A stretch of 64,000 nt of DNA from Lunularia cruciata (taxonomy: Eukaryota; Streptophyta; Marchantiopsida; Lunulariales; Lunulariaceae), in contig OX419760.1 of the NCBI GenBank assembly GCA_948567375.1, positions 52,266,001 through 52,330,000 on the forward strand, written 5' to 3'. Below the pieces are notes generated by a model that did no database searches, was not told where the DNA came from, and saw only the letters and a list, made by a program, of their open reading frames with translations. Below are positions 34,721-45,382 of the stretch, piece after piece. A program made the position numbers and the translations under genes. How positions within the stretch are numbered: position 1 is the first letter of the stretch; the number at the start of each line of letters is the position of its first letter.

Positions 34721-35740
34721 CTAAGCAACAAGGAGGTGAGATTTAGCTTGTTGGAGAGATTTGGATATGGTGGTCAAAAAGGTTGAAGTATGAGGGACTT
34801 GAGATGGAGGAGGAGAAAGAAGAGAATTTGGGACAAGCAGATCTTGGCCAAAATTGAGAAAGAAAGGAGAGAATCCAGTGCTTGCTTGTTTAGAATTGTT
34901 ATATGCAAACTCCATAGCTGCAAGACATTGATCCCAATTGGTATGATGAATGTTGACAAAGGCACAAAACATATCCTCCAAGGTGCAATTTTCACGCTCA
35001 ATTTGTCCATCAGTTTGAAGATGATAGGCTGTGGACAAAGCAAGCTTGGTGCCAAGTATCCAAAAGAGGGCTTGTCAAAACTTTCTTGTGAAGCCAAGAT
35101 CACGGTTAGAGATGAGTACACGTGGTATCCCATGATGTTTGAATACATTATCAAAGTAGAGTTGCAAAGGTTGGAGCATCCACATTATCAACCATTGGTG
35201 CCAAATGGATTTGCTTACTAAGCTTATCCATAAACACCACAATTGTTGTGTGATCTTGTTGTGTCTTGGGCAAGGAGGTGATGAGATCTAAGCTCACATG
35301 TTCCCAACAAGTAGTTGGAATGGGAAGTGGCTCAAGGAGTCCACTCGGCTTTTGGTTACTGGCCTTGTTGCGTTGATAAGTCTCACACGATTGAACAAAC
35401 TGTTGAACATCTCATGTCATGTTGGGCCACCACCATTGGCGTTTGAGGGTACCCAAGGTCTTGTCCACCCCCATGTGACCAGCTATTAGTAGATCATGGG
35501 CTCCTCGAAGGCACACAAGTCGGAGATCATCTTTGGCTGGAACAAAGATCCGGTCCGCATAGAATAGAAGGCCTTCCATGAAGGAGAAGGTGTTGTACTT
35601 CTTTTTGCTTGCTATCAGATGACCATGTACCATTTGGAAGAAGAGATCTTGTTGTAGAGCTGACCAAAACTCATTATGGACCTTGGGGTCAATTGACACC
35701 GTTCTAATTGCCACCGTGATGAGAGAAAGAGACTTCAAAT
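34721..35740 (-). pseudogene. Array unit B: integrase (minus)
   Basis: H2C2 finger: HDLLIAGHMGVDKTLGTLKR at about 35500-35430, then SCETYQRNKASNQ (second Cys is Tyr). Core: VSLDLITSLPKTQQD, VVFMDKLSKQIHLAPMV. The third catalytic residue lies in 35038-34721 (YHLQTDGQIERENCTLE; E in QIERE). That segment is open for 105 codons, the rest has stops. Confidence 0.85.
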
Positions 35741-36890
35741 CAGGTCATTGTGATAGAGCATCAGGGATGACATGAAACCAACCTGGTTTGTACTCAAGTT
35801 TGATGTCAAAAAATTGGAGTTGCTCTTCCTATCAATGATGTTGACTCTTCATGTGTTCCAAGTGTAAGGTCTACAACAATGGCTTGTGATCAGTTGCATG
35901 ATCACTTGTTTCCCCAAGAGATAATGCCTCCATACCTTGGTGGCATATACCATTGCAAGTTGTTCCCAATCTTGAGCAAAGTAATATCTTTCAGCTGTTT
36001 TTAGTCGGCGAGACACAAAAGCAATGGGATGTAGTCCATCCAGGGATTCTTGTTGCAACACAACTCCAATTGCAAACTTAGAAGCATCAAAATCAACCAC
36101 ACAAGGTAGTTAAGGATCATATGGTTGAAGAATGGGTCTTGAAGACACCATATGCTTTAACTTTTGGAATACCTCTTCATGTTTGGTGGTCCACTAGAAG
36201 CTTGAGTTCTTTTCCAAGAGGTCAGTCAATGGTGCAGCAACATGAGCATAATAGTGGATGAACAGTCGGTAAAAACTGGCCAATCCATTGAATGCTTGTA
36301 CTTGTGTAGCATCCTTTGAGGTAGGCCAATCAGTAATGGCCTTGATTTTCTCTTCTTCCATCTTGATTCCCTCTGATGAGATCTTATGACACAAGAAGGT
36401 AACCTCCTTTTGCCAAAAGGCACACTTTGACTTCTTCCAATAAAATTTCAACTGTCATAGTCGTCTTAGGACTTCTCCCACATGATTCACATGTTCTGCC
36501 TTTGTCTTACTATAGATTAAGATATCATCCAAGAACACCACCACGGTCTGATCCAATAGTCCATCCAACACCTGATGCATCTGATCCATAAAGACCGCTG
36601 GAACATTAGTGAGTCCAAAAGGTAGAACTCTTCTACTTGAAATGCCCATATTTTGTGCAAAAGGTAGTTTTTTGCACATTCTCTTTAACATAGGAATTTG
36701 CCAATAGCCACTACAAAGATCCAAGTTGGAAAAGTAGTGTGCTCTACTTAGTTGATCAAGCAAGTCATTGATCTGAGGCAAAGAATATGCATTCTTCACG
36801 GTTTGCTTATTGAGCCCGTAGTAATCAATACAAAAAGTCCTCCATCCTTCTTTGGAACAAATAGTACCAATGCTCCCCAAGGAAAGGTAT
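35741..36890 (-). pseudogene. Array unit B: reverse transcriptase and RNase H (minus)
   Basis: 36880-36455 encodes RT: YSLPQINDLLDQLSRAHYFS, LDLCSGYWQIPM, VLPFGLTNVPAVFMDQMH and the active site VVVFLDDILIYSKT. 36451-36194 holds the connection (KKSKCAFWQKEVTFLCHKIS, FNGLASFYRLFIHYYAHVAA). 36100-35849 is RNase H (VVDFDASKFAIGVVLQQES, AFVSRRLKTAERYYF). Longest intact RT of the window, but stops separate the pieces. Confidence 0.9.
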
Positions 36891-38064
36891 TATGTCGTAT
36901 GAAGTCCTTCTCCAACAACTCTGTAAGTGTTGTTTGCAACTCCTCTAACTCCTTTGGTGAGAGCCGATAGATTGGTCTACTCACTGGAGTACTCCTTGGC
37001 AATAACTTGATCTTGAAGGGCATACCTCGATCAGAGGGTAATCCCTTTGGCAGATCATCGAGAAACATGTCCACAAACTCTTCAACTATCTGATCAACCA
37101 TTGCTTGATGAGGCTCTTGGCCCTCCTTAGATTGTTCTTGTGCAATCTGCTTGATACACACCATGAATACAGACTTATCTTCCTCCAAAGCTTGCTCTAT
37201 GGCTGTTTTACTAACCAACTTCCCTTCCAAGGACTCATCTCTCTTCCAAGCTTGCTTCATGGTTGCCTTCTTGGCAAACTTCCCATCTTCACCTTCTTGG
37301 ATATTTGGAATTTGCATGATGATGTTTTGAAATTGTGTGATGTAGCTCCTTATTGAGTCAATTTGCTTCAACTCCACCAATTTATCTTGTGCGGCTTGAG
37401 TGGCATTTATAGTTTGAAATCAACCAAGTATTGCATCCTTGAATTTTTCCCATGTCAAAATCAATGTAACAATCAGTCGTTTAGCTCGCTCCACTCAAAA
37501 TCACCACCAAATTTTTGCCACACCATCCAATTGGCTAGAAGCCAAGAGAATTTGTTTCTACTGTCTTGAAGATTGATGGCTTCAAAGTAACATTCGCAGT
37601 CAAACACAAAATTCTCCACCATGCATGGGAGATTCTTGCCTTCAAACACCTTGGGTTTTGGAAATCAAATGCATTCTTCTCCATCTCAAACTGACACTCT
37701 CTCTATATGTTCTCAACGTTGTTGGTCTTGTTCATCCAACAATCGAGTAAGATGCCTGATTTGTTGCTGCATTGCAAGGATAACGTCTGGTATTGTCACC
37801 ATAGCTACTACTCAATTCCACTACACTCAATTTATCTAATTGATTAACACATAGATATAACACGTCCACCATTCTCCATAAGTTACAACCAAAAGTATCA
37901 AGGGTTCCTCAAACACAATGATCATATGCAAAAAATCCTACCCAAAGCGCAAGGTGATGAATTGTGTGAAATGATGCTTGGGTAATATTTGGACATGAAA
38001 ATCCCAATGGTTTGGCGGAAGTGGATTTGGTGGTCCATAAATTCCATCTATCCCATTCTTGCTC
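36891..38064 (-). pseudogene. Array unit B: gag joined to the pre-RT linker, protease missing (minus)
   Basis: The frame 37380-36796 is open for 194 codons. It starts in gag (DSIRSYITQFQNIIMQIPN), passes directly into the repeat linker (KFAKKATMKQAWKRDESLE, KLVSKTAIEQALEEDK) and on to EEFVDMFLDDLPKGLPSDRG and the RT start. In unit A protease lies between gag and this linker, so here a deletion removed protease. N-terminal gag and leader extend to 38064; a decayed initiator-Met PBS (ATCAGAGC) abuts the LTR. Confidence 0.8.
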
Positions 38065-38457
38065 TGATAAAAAGACCAAGACAAATGAGAGAAATAGGAG
38101 AATGGAAGCTCACATTGGGACGCTTGAATGAGAGAAAACTCCAAATGCCTAGCATGAGCTTTGGCTTTGGTATTTATAGGTAGCATAAAAGGCCCTTGAG
38201 AAGGTTCTCAAGAAGCTTCCTTGAGCTGCTTTCTTAGAGTGCAAGCCAAGTTAACCAAGAAGCTTCTCAAGAAGCCACCTACTTGGCATGCAAGCTAAGC
38301 TATTTAGAAGCTTCCTTCTAGAAGCTACCTACTTGGGACACAAGTTGACTAGTTGGGAATCTTCCCAAGAAGCTTCCTAGAATATTCTAGGCTAATTTGG
38401 CTTATTCTTTACTTCATTAGCCTTACTAACTATGTCGCTAAACTCTATATTGTTATA
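38065..38457 (-). repeat. Family B LTR 3 (5' LTR of array unit B)
   Basis: 393 bp, + strand TGATAAAAAGACC to TATTGTTATA. On its right lies a third, almost empty internal segment. Confidence 0.85.
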
Positions 38458-38837
38458 GATGCTCTCTTTACGTGCTCTTGTCATTGTTGGTCTTGTTCAT
38501 ACAACAATCGAGTAAGGTGCTCAATCTGTTGCTGCATAGCAATGATAACCTCAAGCATTACCTCCATGGCTACCACTCTATCAGACTACTCCCAATTTAT
38601 CTAATTTACTAACACATAGATGCAACATGTCCATCGTTCTCCATAAGTTACAATTGGAAGTACCAAGGGTTCCTTGGACAAGGGGATTGTATTTAGAAAA
38701 TTCTGCCTAAAATGTGAAGTGAGGATTTATGTGAAATGATGCTTGGGTAGTACCCAAACACAAAATCCAAATGGTTTGGTGGAAATGGATTTGGTGGTCC
38801 ATAGATTCCATCCATCCCATTCTTACTCTAATACCAA
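38458..38837 (-). pseudogene. Array unit C: gag leader only (minus)
   Basis: 380 bp matching the leader and gag start of unit B (GTTGGTCTTGTTCATACAAC; TCTGTTGCTGCATAGCAATG). All of pol is absent. A decayed PBS (TTGGTATTAGAGTA, minus) abuts LTR 4. It looks like the stump of an internal region lost by deletion. Confidence 0.8.
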
Positions 38838-38950
38838 TGTAAAAAGCCCAAGACCAAAGAGATAAATAGGAGAATGGAAGATCACATTGGGACACCTAAA
38901 TGAGGGAAACTCCAAATGCCTAGCATGAGCTTTGGCTCTTGTATTTATAG
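38838..38950 (-). repeat. Family B LTR 4, left part (interrupted by non-LTR element)
   Basis: + strand TGTAAAAAGCCCAAGACC to the TATA box region (TTGTATTTATAG). It resumes at about 42242 and ends at 42542 with CATATTGTTACA, where AAGAT of the host element follows. Confidence 0.85.
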
Positions 38951-39040
38951 AAGTCATGAAAGGTGACCACGTAGGAAAAACAAAGGATAGGAAGACCCCA
39001 TCAAGCCGTACAAGGGAGAGACAAAAAAGGTAACATGGGG

Positions 39041-39800
39041 CTAAGCCCCAATAGAATCTATATGAGAAATCTGCCCTACCGTGCCTAAGATATCCGAGCT
39101 ATGCAAGTTGTACGATCTGCACACAATTGGAGCATCCAAAGAAACATCACCTAATGTGATTGCTCTCCTATGGATTGCACCAGCCATTGCCCTTTGTAGA
39201 GCAATGGACACACACTGTCTAAAATATGCTACAAAGTATGAGAGTGAGAGTGGTACCCCTTGACGCCTAACATGATAAGCTCTCGTGCACTCCTTGAAAA
39301 ATGTGTCAAATGTTGTGTCCATTGCTCCATATAACTCTAAGGCTAGAGGAACAAAGAGGTGATCTTGCTGCATGCTCCTATACTTGGAGACCTTGCGACC
39401 TACTGCTGCACTCACCGCCCATCCAAGGGGATGGTTAATCACTCCCTCTAAAATTGTATCCCACATAGGGTCCGTAACCACAACATCCGCTACTGTCACC
39501 TGATCATCTTGGACCAAGTATAAGTCTACCTTGACACGTGTTGTTTGCAAAGCATACAAACGCTCCAAGCCAAACATCCACTCTCTTGTGCCATAGAAAA
39601 CATTATGTCTCTAATGGCATCATGGGTAGCTATCCTCTGTCCTCCGAAAGGACACCGTGTCATGTAGACCGCTGTTGTATCTAGTGTAGAACCACACTCA
39701 CAAGTGAGTAATGAAGATGCAAATGGGTGGACCAAACCTAAGCAAAACCTCATCACTGTAGAGAAAGTAGCTGGTGCGAGTCAAAAAACCCTAATGCACG
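39041..39800 (-). pseudogene. Non-LTR protein C-terminus: zinc finger and nuclease-like domain
   Basis: 39756-39526 carries the finger CECGSTLDTTAVYMTRC (Tyr where His is expected) and GQRIATHDAIRDIMF. After a frameshift, 39577-39041 is open for 178 codons: VDLYLVQDDQVTVADVVVTD, GRKVSKY and LFVPLALELYGAMDTTF. The spacing of D...D...K resembles the restriction-like endonuclease of R2-type elements, which nicks the target for priming. That assignment is by resemblance. The stop at 39043-39041 lies inside GGGGCTTAGCCCC. Confidence 0.75.
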
Positions 39801-40361
39801 GTCGAGCTAGGATCCAAGAGCCTACACCCTTGCCAGAGCAAGAGCAAAGATGTGCTCTAGTAGCCTGAGGAATGGACGAGTTGACTAAGAGAGAATGTAG
39901 CATATGCTCACACTATCGCTCCATCAAGGAAGACTATAAACCTCTAGTCCAATATGACAATAATAAAGCAAAAGGTGGAAAATCCTCTTGTGATTGTGGG
40001 GATAGACTATCTCTCATCTGTTGCAATAACACTTGGAGAGAAAAGGATCCTCCCTCCAACTTTATCACATAAGTCTCTAAAATTGACCTATTAGTAACCA
40101 CAAAACGAGAGGAAAGTAGGGGTGCCGAGAGAGCCCAACTACCCAAAAACACTATAGGTGCTGTCTCCTCCATAGAAAGCAAGCCAACCCTATCACATTA
40201 GATTGGTAGAGCCATCAGTCTATGTGCCAAATCCCTTGTCACACACTCAAAAGTCCCTGGTCCAATAATATCACCAAAGACTCTCATAATCCTCTTATCA
40301 AATGCTCTCAGACATGATAGGAGGACGGTGAGGGGAGAACTGTACAGATGGGGTAGGATGG

Positions 40362-41596
40362 TCAATGAGCAATACTAGAAGAGAGTATACCAAATGCCAC
40401 CTGCGGATCTCCCAATAATGGAAGGTCATCCATATGGAGAACATCCTCTGCAAGAGCAACGTCTAAGAAGTGTGTGACAAAATCCTCCAATCCTACTGGC
40501 ACTCCAAGAACACAAAGTCCATATGTGGATGTGATACAACCCTCTGGAAGCTCAAGGTGGGGAGGCATACCTAAAGAGGACCATGTCCTAAAATTTGACA
40601 CCTTGACTCTCAAGCCTACTAGATGTAGCTCGGTGATATTATGTGGACTAAGGTGTTGTCAAAAGTGAAAATGATGCTGAAGGACAATGGTTTGACTGAC
40701 CAAACGCAAAAAGATCTTTCCAATAGCAATTGTTCTAATGCCTCTTGTGTCCTTCTCCATCGCGAGAAGTTGACTAGCATCTAACACCCGACTAACAAAC
40801 ATAAAAATGCTTCCTCTCGCTACTACTATAGCCACCTGAAACAACTTGGTAAAACTACTAGAAGGATCATCTTCCTGGAAGCAATCTCTAAGGTGCTCAT
40901 AAACCATCTCTGACAAGCCTCTTGAGGAAAGGCAAGGGGCAATGCACAATGCTTGTGCAAATAGCAACCTATCAAGACATAAAGGCTGCTCAGGTTGATA
41001 ATCTAAGACCTCTAGTGGTATTCCTTCTACTGCTATAGGATGTAGTGAGCACAAGGAAGAGATGGTCTCATCAGTAGGACTCGCTATAGACAAGGGTGTA
41101 GCGCTCATGCTGCTCTACTCAACTCTCCCGCCTGATCCAATGTCCTATATCATTGTAATCAAGTGGAATCTATGGCATTTTGTGGCGATGCTTGTCTCCT
41201 AAATTGTGTAGCCCTAACAGAATCCTCCTGAAGGGCTGCCCAATCCCCCGCTCGGAATCTACAAAATCTAGCAGCCACCTCTCTATGCCCTACATGTTCC
41301 CCTCTAGCATAACGAAGACACCATCAAGGGAGTAAGAGGAATAGGAACCATGCTAACTCATCCAAGGGATCACGTGCCAAACAGTCTAGTGGTAAGCAAA
41401 AAGCCTGTCTAGCCTCATCATGGAGTGTGCGGGGTAGCCTATGGAATAGATATGGACATGGAAAACTAGTCTCAAATAACCCCAAAATGCAACTTGCTTG
41501 AGCAGCTAACCACTCCCACGACTCGATCGGTATCCCTAGAACGATCAACGAAGGTATAGAAGAAGCATGCGTAATCCCAAGTGTCACTACTGTCAA
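40362..41596 (-). pseudogene. Non-LTR protein: linker and reverse transcriptase with core deleted
   Basis: 41596-41324 and 41108-40659 hold the linker and RT start (GIRTIAIGKIFLRLVSQTIV, preceded by VASRVLDAS-type sequence FVSRVLDASQLLA). At about 40655-40640 the reading jumps from QHLSPHN to ITELHLVGLRVKVSNF, which in this kind of RT lies after the catalytic [FY]xDD box. So the palm motifs are deleted and the copy could not reverse transcribe. 40613-40362 is the thumb side (LGVPVGLEDFVTHFLDVALA, PLLGDPQVAFGILSSS). Confidence 0.75.
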
Positions 41597-41763
41597 TGTG
41601 GTTGCTCATCTCACGTGGGCATCCCAAGTGGTCCAATCATAGTCCTTGTGCATCCTTCCCACATGGGTCTTTACACCTTGCGAGGTAAAGCGTCGGTGAC
41701 ACACCGGGCATGGTGTATCCCGACCCGCTCTAGGTGATCATACATAGGAAGGTGTAGCCATGG
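41597..41763 (-). pseudogene. Non-LTR protein N-terminus: C2H2 zinc finger
   Basis: Reading leftwards from an ATG at 41763-41761 (MATPSYV, one stop, SPRAGRDTP), the frame gives CPVCHRRFTSQGVKTHVGRM followed by H: a C-x2-C-x11-H-x5-H finger. R2, NeSL and related elements have such fingers before RT to bind target DNA. A stop follows WDAHVR. Confidence 0.75.
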
Positions 41764-42237
41764 CTAGCACAAGAATAATGATAGTAACACATGCTGCTCC
41801 TCTCCATATCTCCCCATATCTGCAAAACCACAACCCCTCACACGCTAATTCACATACGAAAACAACCTCTAAACCCTAAAATCTATAAACTCTCATAACT
41901 TTCAATTTCCATCTCCAAAATTTTCAAACTAAATTCCTATGGAACATAATCATTAAAACCAAGATATTGGAAATGAAAATCCCCAATCCATCACTCTCAA
42001 TATATAATGATCACTCTAAACCCTAAAAAGTCTAAAAATCCTCATAACTCTCTACTCCATTCTCCATAGTCTTCAATCTAGGTGCCAATGGAACCAAAAT
42101 TGAAAAATGAAGAGAATAGACTATTCACTCAATGCTACATGCTAGAGAGCCCTCAGAAATTACAGATATTGTCTCATGGTCTCTCCCTCTCCTCTCCCGT
42201 CTCCACAATCTCCCGCAACTCCCCCACAGTCCATCCA

Positions 42238-42542
42238 TATAGGGAGCATACAAGACTCTTGAGAAGCTTCTCAAGAAGCTTCCTTAAGCCACTTTCTTGG
42301 AGTGCAAGCCAAGTCAATTGAGAAGCTTCTCAAGAAGTTTCTTTCTAGAATTTTACTACTTGGCTTGCAAGCTAAGCAAATTGGAAGCTTCTAGAAGCTA
42401 CTTACTTGCAGTGCAAGCTAAGCTAGTTGGGAAGCTTCCCAAGAAGTTTCCTAGATACTTCTAGAATATTCTAGGCTAATTTGGCCTATTTTCTACTTTA
42501 TTAGTCCTAATTAACTTTATTGCTAAACTCCATATTGTTACA
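42238..42542 (-). repeat. Family B LTR 4, right part, end of minus array
   Basis: Continues LTR 4 from the TATA region (GAGAAGCTTCTCAAGAAGCT) to CATATTGTTACA. AAGAT at 42543-42547 is the TSD partner of 30537-30541. Removing 30542-42542 and one AAGAT joins the two halves of the outer element in frame. Confidence 0.9.
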
Positions 42543-44416
42543 AAGATAGTTAAAGAGTTTGCAGATGTAGTTCTAGATGATCTACCAAAGAAGTTATCCT
42601 TTGATCAAGGTATGCTCTTCAAGATCAAGCAATTGCAAAGTAGTACTCTTGTGAGTAGACCAATTTATATGCTCTCACTAAAGGAGTTAGAAGAGCTTTA
42701 AAAAAACATTGACCAAGTTGTTGGAGAAATATTTCATATGACAAGGTACATCTGACAAGATCATCACTGACATGATCAAGGTATGCTCTTCAAGATCAAG
42801 CAATTGCAAAGTAGTACTCTTGTGAGTAGACCAATTTATATGCTCTCACTAAAGGAGTTAGAAGAGCTTTAAGAAAACATTGACCAAGTTGTTGGAGAAA
42901 TATTTCATATGACAAGGTACATCATGAGAAACACCCATACTCTTTGTACCAAAGAAGGATGTAGGACTTTGATTCTATATTGATTATCATAGAATTAATA
43001 AAAAAAACCATAAAGAATGCATGTTCTTTGCCTCAAATTTATAACTTGTTGGATCAATTGAGTAGAGCACAATAGGTCTCCAAGTTTTTATTGTTATAGT
43101 TAGTCTCCAAGTTCAAAGCAATTATTGGCAAATTCTCATTGATAAGGTAGATGTGCAAAGACTACCTTTTGTACAAGGTATGAGAATTTTGAATAGAGAG
43201 TCTTACCTTTTGGGCTCACTAATGCTTTGGTTTTTTTCATGGATCAAATGCATTGGGTGTTGGATGGGCTATTGGATTGGTATGTGATGGTGTTCTTAAA
43301 TGATATTTTAATCTACAACAAAGTAAAGAAAAAACACTAGAATCATGTACAAGAAGTACAAAGATGACTATGCCAATAGAAGAAGTCAAAGTTTGCCTTT
43401 TGGAAAAAGAAAGTTACATTCTTGGGTCATACGAAGGGATCAAGATGAAAGAAGAGAAAGTCAAAGCTATTACCAATTTGCTTACTCCAAAGAATACCAT
43501 AAAATTATAGGTATTTAATAGATTGGCAAGTTTTGATAGACAATTTATCCATTATTATGCTCATATAGCCGCATTGTTGATTGATCTCTTGGAGAATACT
43601 TCAAGTTTTCAATGGACAACCAAGGACAAGGAAAAATTCTACAAACTAAAGCATATGGAGTCTTCATGACCCATCCTCTAACTATATGATCCTCAACTAT
43701 CTTGTGTGGTTGATTTTGATTCTTTTAGCTTTTCTATTGGAGTTGTGTGTTGCAATAAGAATTTTTAGATGTGTTACATCCCATTGCCTTTGTGTCTCTT
43801 CAACTAAACACTATAAAAATAAATTACTTTGCTCATGATCAAGAACACCTAACAATGGTATATGTCACAAAGGTATGAAGACATTATCTTTTGAGGAAAA
43901 AAATGATCATACAAACCAATCATAAACCCTTGTTGCAAACCTTATATTTAGAGCACATGAAGAGTCAACATCACTGGTGGAAAGAACAACTACAATTTTT
44001 TGACAACAAGATTGCATAAAAACATGTTAAGTTTTATATCATTCTTGATGCCCTCTCATGACATCCTAATTTTAAGCTTCTTCCCAAATTTCCCATGGTA
44101 GCAACAATCCTCACAATGTCAATTGACTCAAAGGTACACATGGTGTTCAAGATTGCTTTACAATAAGGTAACTTCTTCTTCCAACTAGTGAAAATTTGTC
44201 TTACAATGCACGACAAGGAGTGCAACAATTTTTCAACAATTTTTCAAGGAGGACCTTCTATTTTATGAGAATCAGATCTATGTTCCAACTATGGATGACC
44301 TCCGGTTTATGTAGCTTCAAGAAGCTCACAACTTACCAATTGTTTGTCATTTGGGTGTGGTTAAACCCTTAGTACCCTCCAACATCAATGTTGGTGGCCA
44401 AACATGGCATGAGAAG
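42543..44416 (+). pseudogene. Outer family B element: RT, RNase H and start of integrase
   Basis: IVKEFADVVLDDLPKKLSFD begins the segment. RT motifs follow with many stops: VLPFGLTNALVFFMDQMH, then VMVFLNDILIYN where the catalytic FLDD is FLND. RNase H is decayed (43700-44060). The H2C2 finger starts near 44290 (LPIVCHLGVVKPL). At 44416 the sequence is cut by the coiled-coil element and resumes at 48167. A tandem duplication lies in the RT start (42603-42920). Confidence 0.8.
42603..42920 (+). repeat. Two-copy tandem duplication in RT, period 171 bp
   Basis: GATCAAGGTATGCTCTTCAA starts copies at 42603 and 42774; about 147 bp are almost identical, separated by a 23-bp spacer (ACAAGATCATCACTGACAT). 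The duplication breaks the reading frame. Confidence 0.9.
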
Positions 44417-45230
44417 TGTGACAACCTAGCAAGTATCACTTTTACGGTAATCAGCAAGTAATAGTTTTTTCCCACAAAGATACAATTCAAAAATGGTCAA
44501 ATATGAAGTAAAACATCACCAATCAGTTCTTCTTGAGTTTGTCTTTAGTCTCTTAGGTAGAAACCACACCCTGAAGAGAGTAATAAGTACGGAATCACAA
44601 TCTTGTTACAATAACATGTCACCCATAATCAAAATTCTTCAATCTCTTTCTAATTCAACTTTGATTGTGATGATTCAATTCTCCCAAAGAATGCTTCTTC
44701 ACTACAAAATGACTTTGCCTCGGAATTGCATTCTACCCCTCCACTAAAAGCACAACTTCCTCAAATAGAGTTTCTTTGCATCAATCCAATGTTGCACTCA
44801 CAAATGTAAAATCTACAATTCCTCACAAATCTATCAAGGCATTGCTTTGATTGTTATCTACTCAAGATCAAACACAAAAAATGAAATTAGAGTTGTGGAA
44901 TCCAACATCCAACAAGCTCAATGACTTGCACTTTGAATTTCTCCAGACACTCACAAATATACACATATGATTGATACTCTAATTAAGTTGAAATGACAAG
45001 CATTGAATTACAACACTTTGCTTTACTCAACTTCATAATAACATTACTAAATTAAACTGAAGAACAATAACACTATGAATGCTTCCTTTAAATAGACAGA
45101 GCACTTGATAGTTATCTAACAACATATCATTCCGCAACAACTTTACCAACCTGCAGATCCAAAATGACAAACCCCCTCTTCATATCTACCTCTTCAAATA
45201 TCAAAACTATTACTAATCTGATCAGATGTC
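44417..45230. other. Non-coding left end of the 3.75-kb element
   Basis: No open frame that I can support. On the ORF's strand this is the 3' flank. It would be the place for a 3' LTR, but no copy of the right-end sequence was found here. Confidence 0.4.
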
Positions 45231-45382
45231 TACCTTGACTTTTGCTTCAAAACCCGAGGTTCCTACAAGCACTTCTCCTTCTTTGGGTCTACTTAATACT
45301 ACTAATTCCTTTGCTATTTCTATTATTTCTTCCGTATGAGCTGAAATTGAAGTCATGGGTAATCTATCCACATTCCTATTCT

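Larger units (their letters stand above)
38963..42237 (-). mobile_element. R2-like non-LTR retrotransposon, nearly full length, inserted in LTR 4
   Basis: A 3.3-kb minus-strand element with a conserved 3' tail at 38963-39040 and a 5' region to about 42237. Flanks TATAGAAGTCATGAAAG (38946-38962) and TATAGGGAGCATACAAG (42238-42254) agree at 12 of 17 positions and are probably a decayed TSD. Its protein, start at about 41763, has one C2H2 finger, RT pieces, a C-terminal finger and a nuclease-like domain. No poly(A): the tail ends CCTACGTGGTCAC. Early stops show it is dead. Confidence 0.85.
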
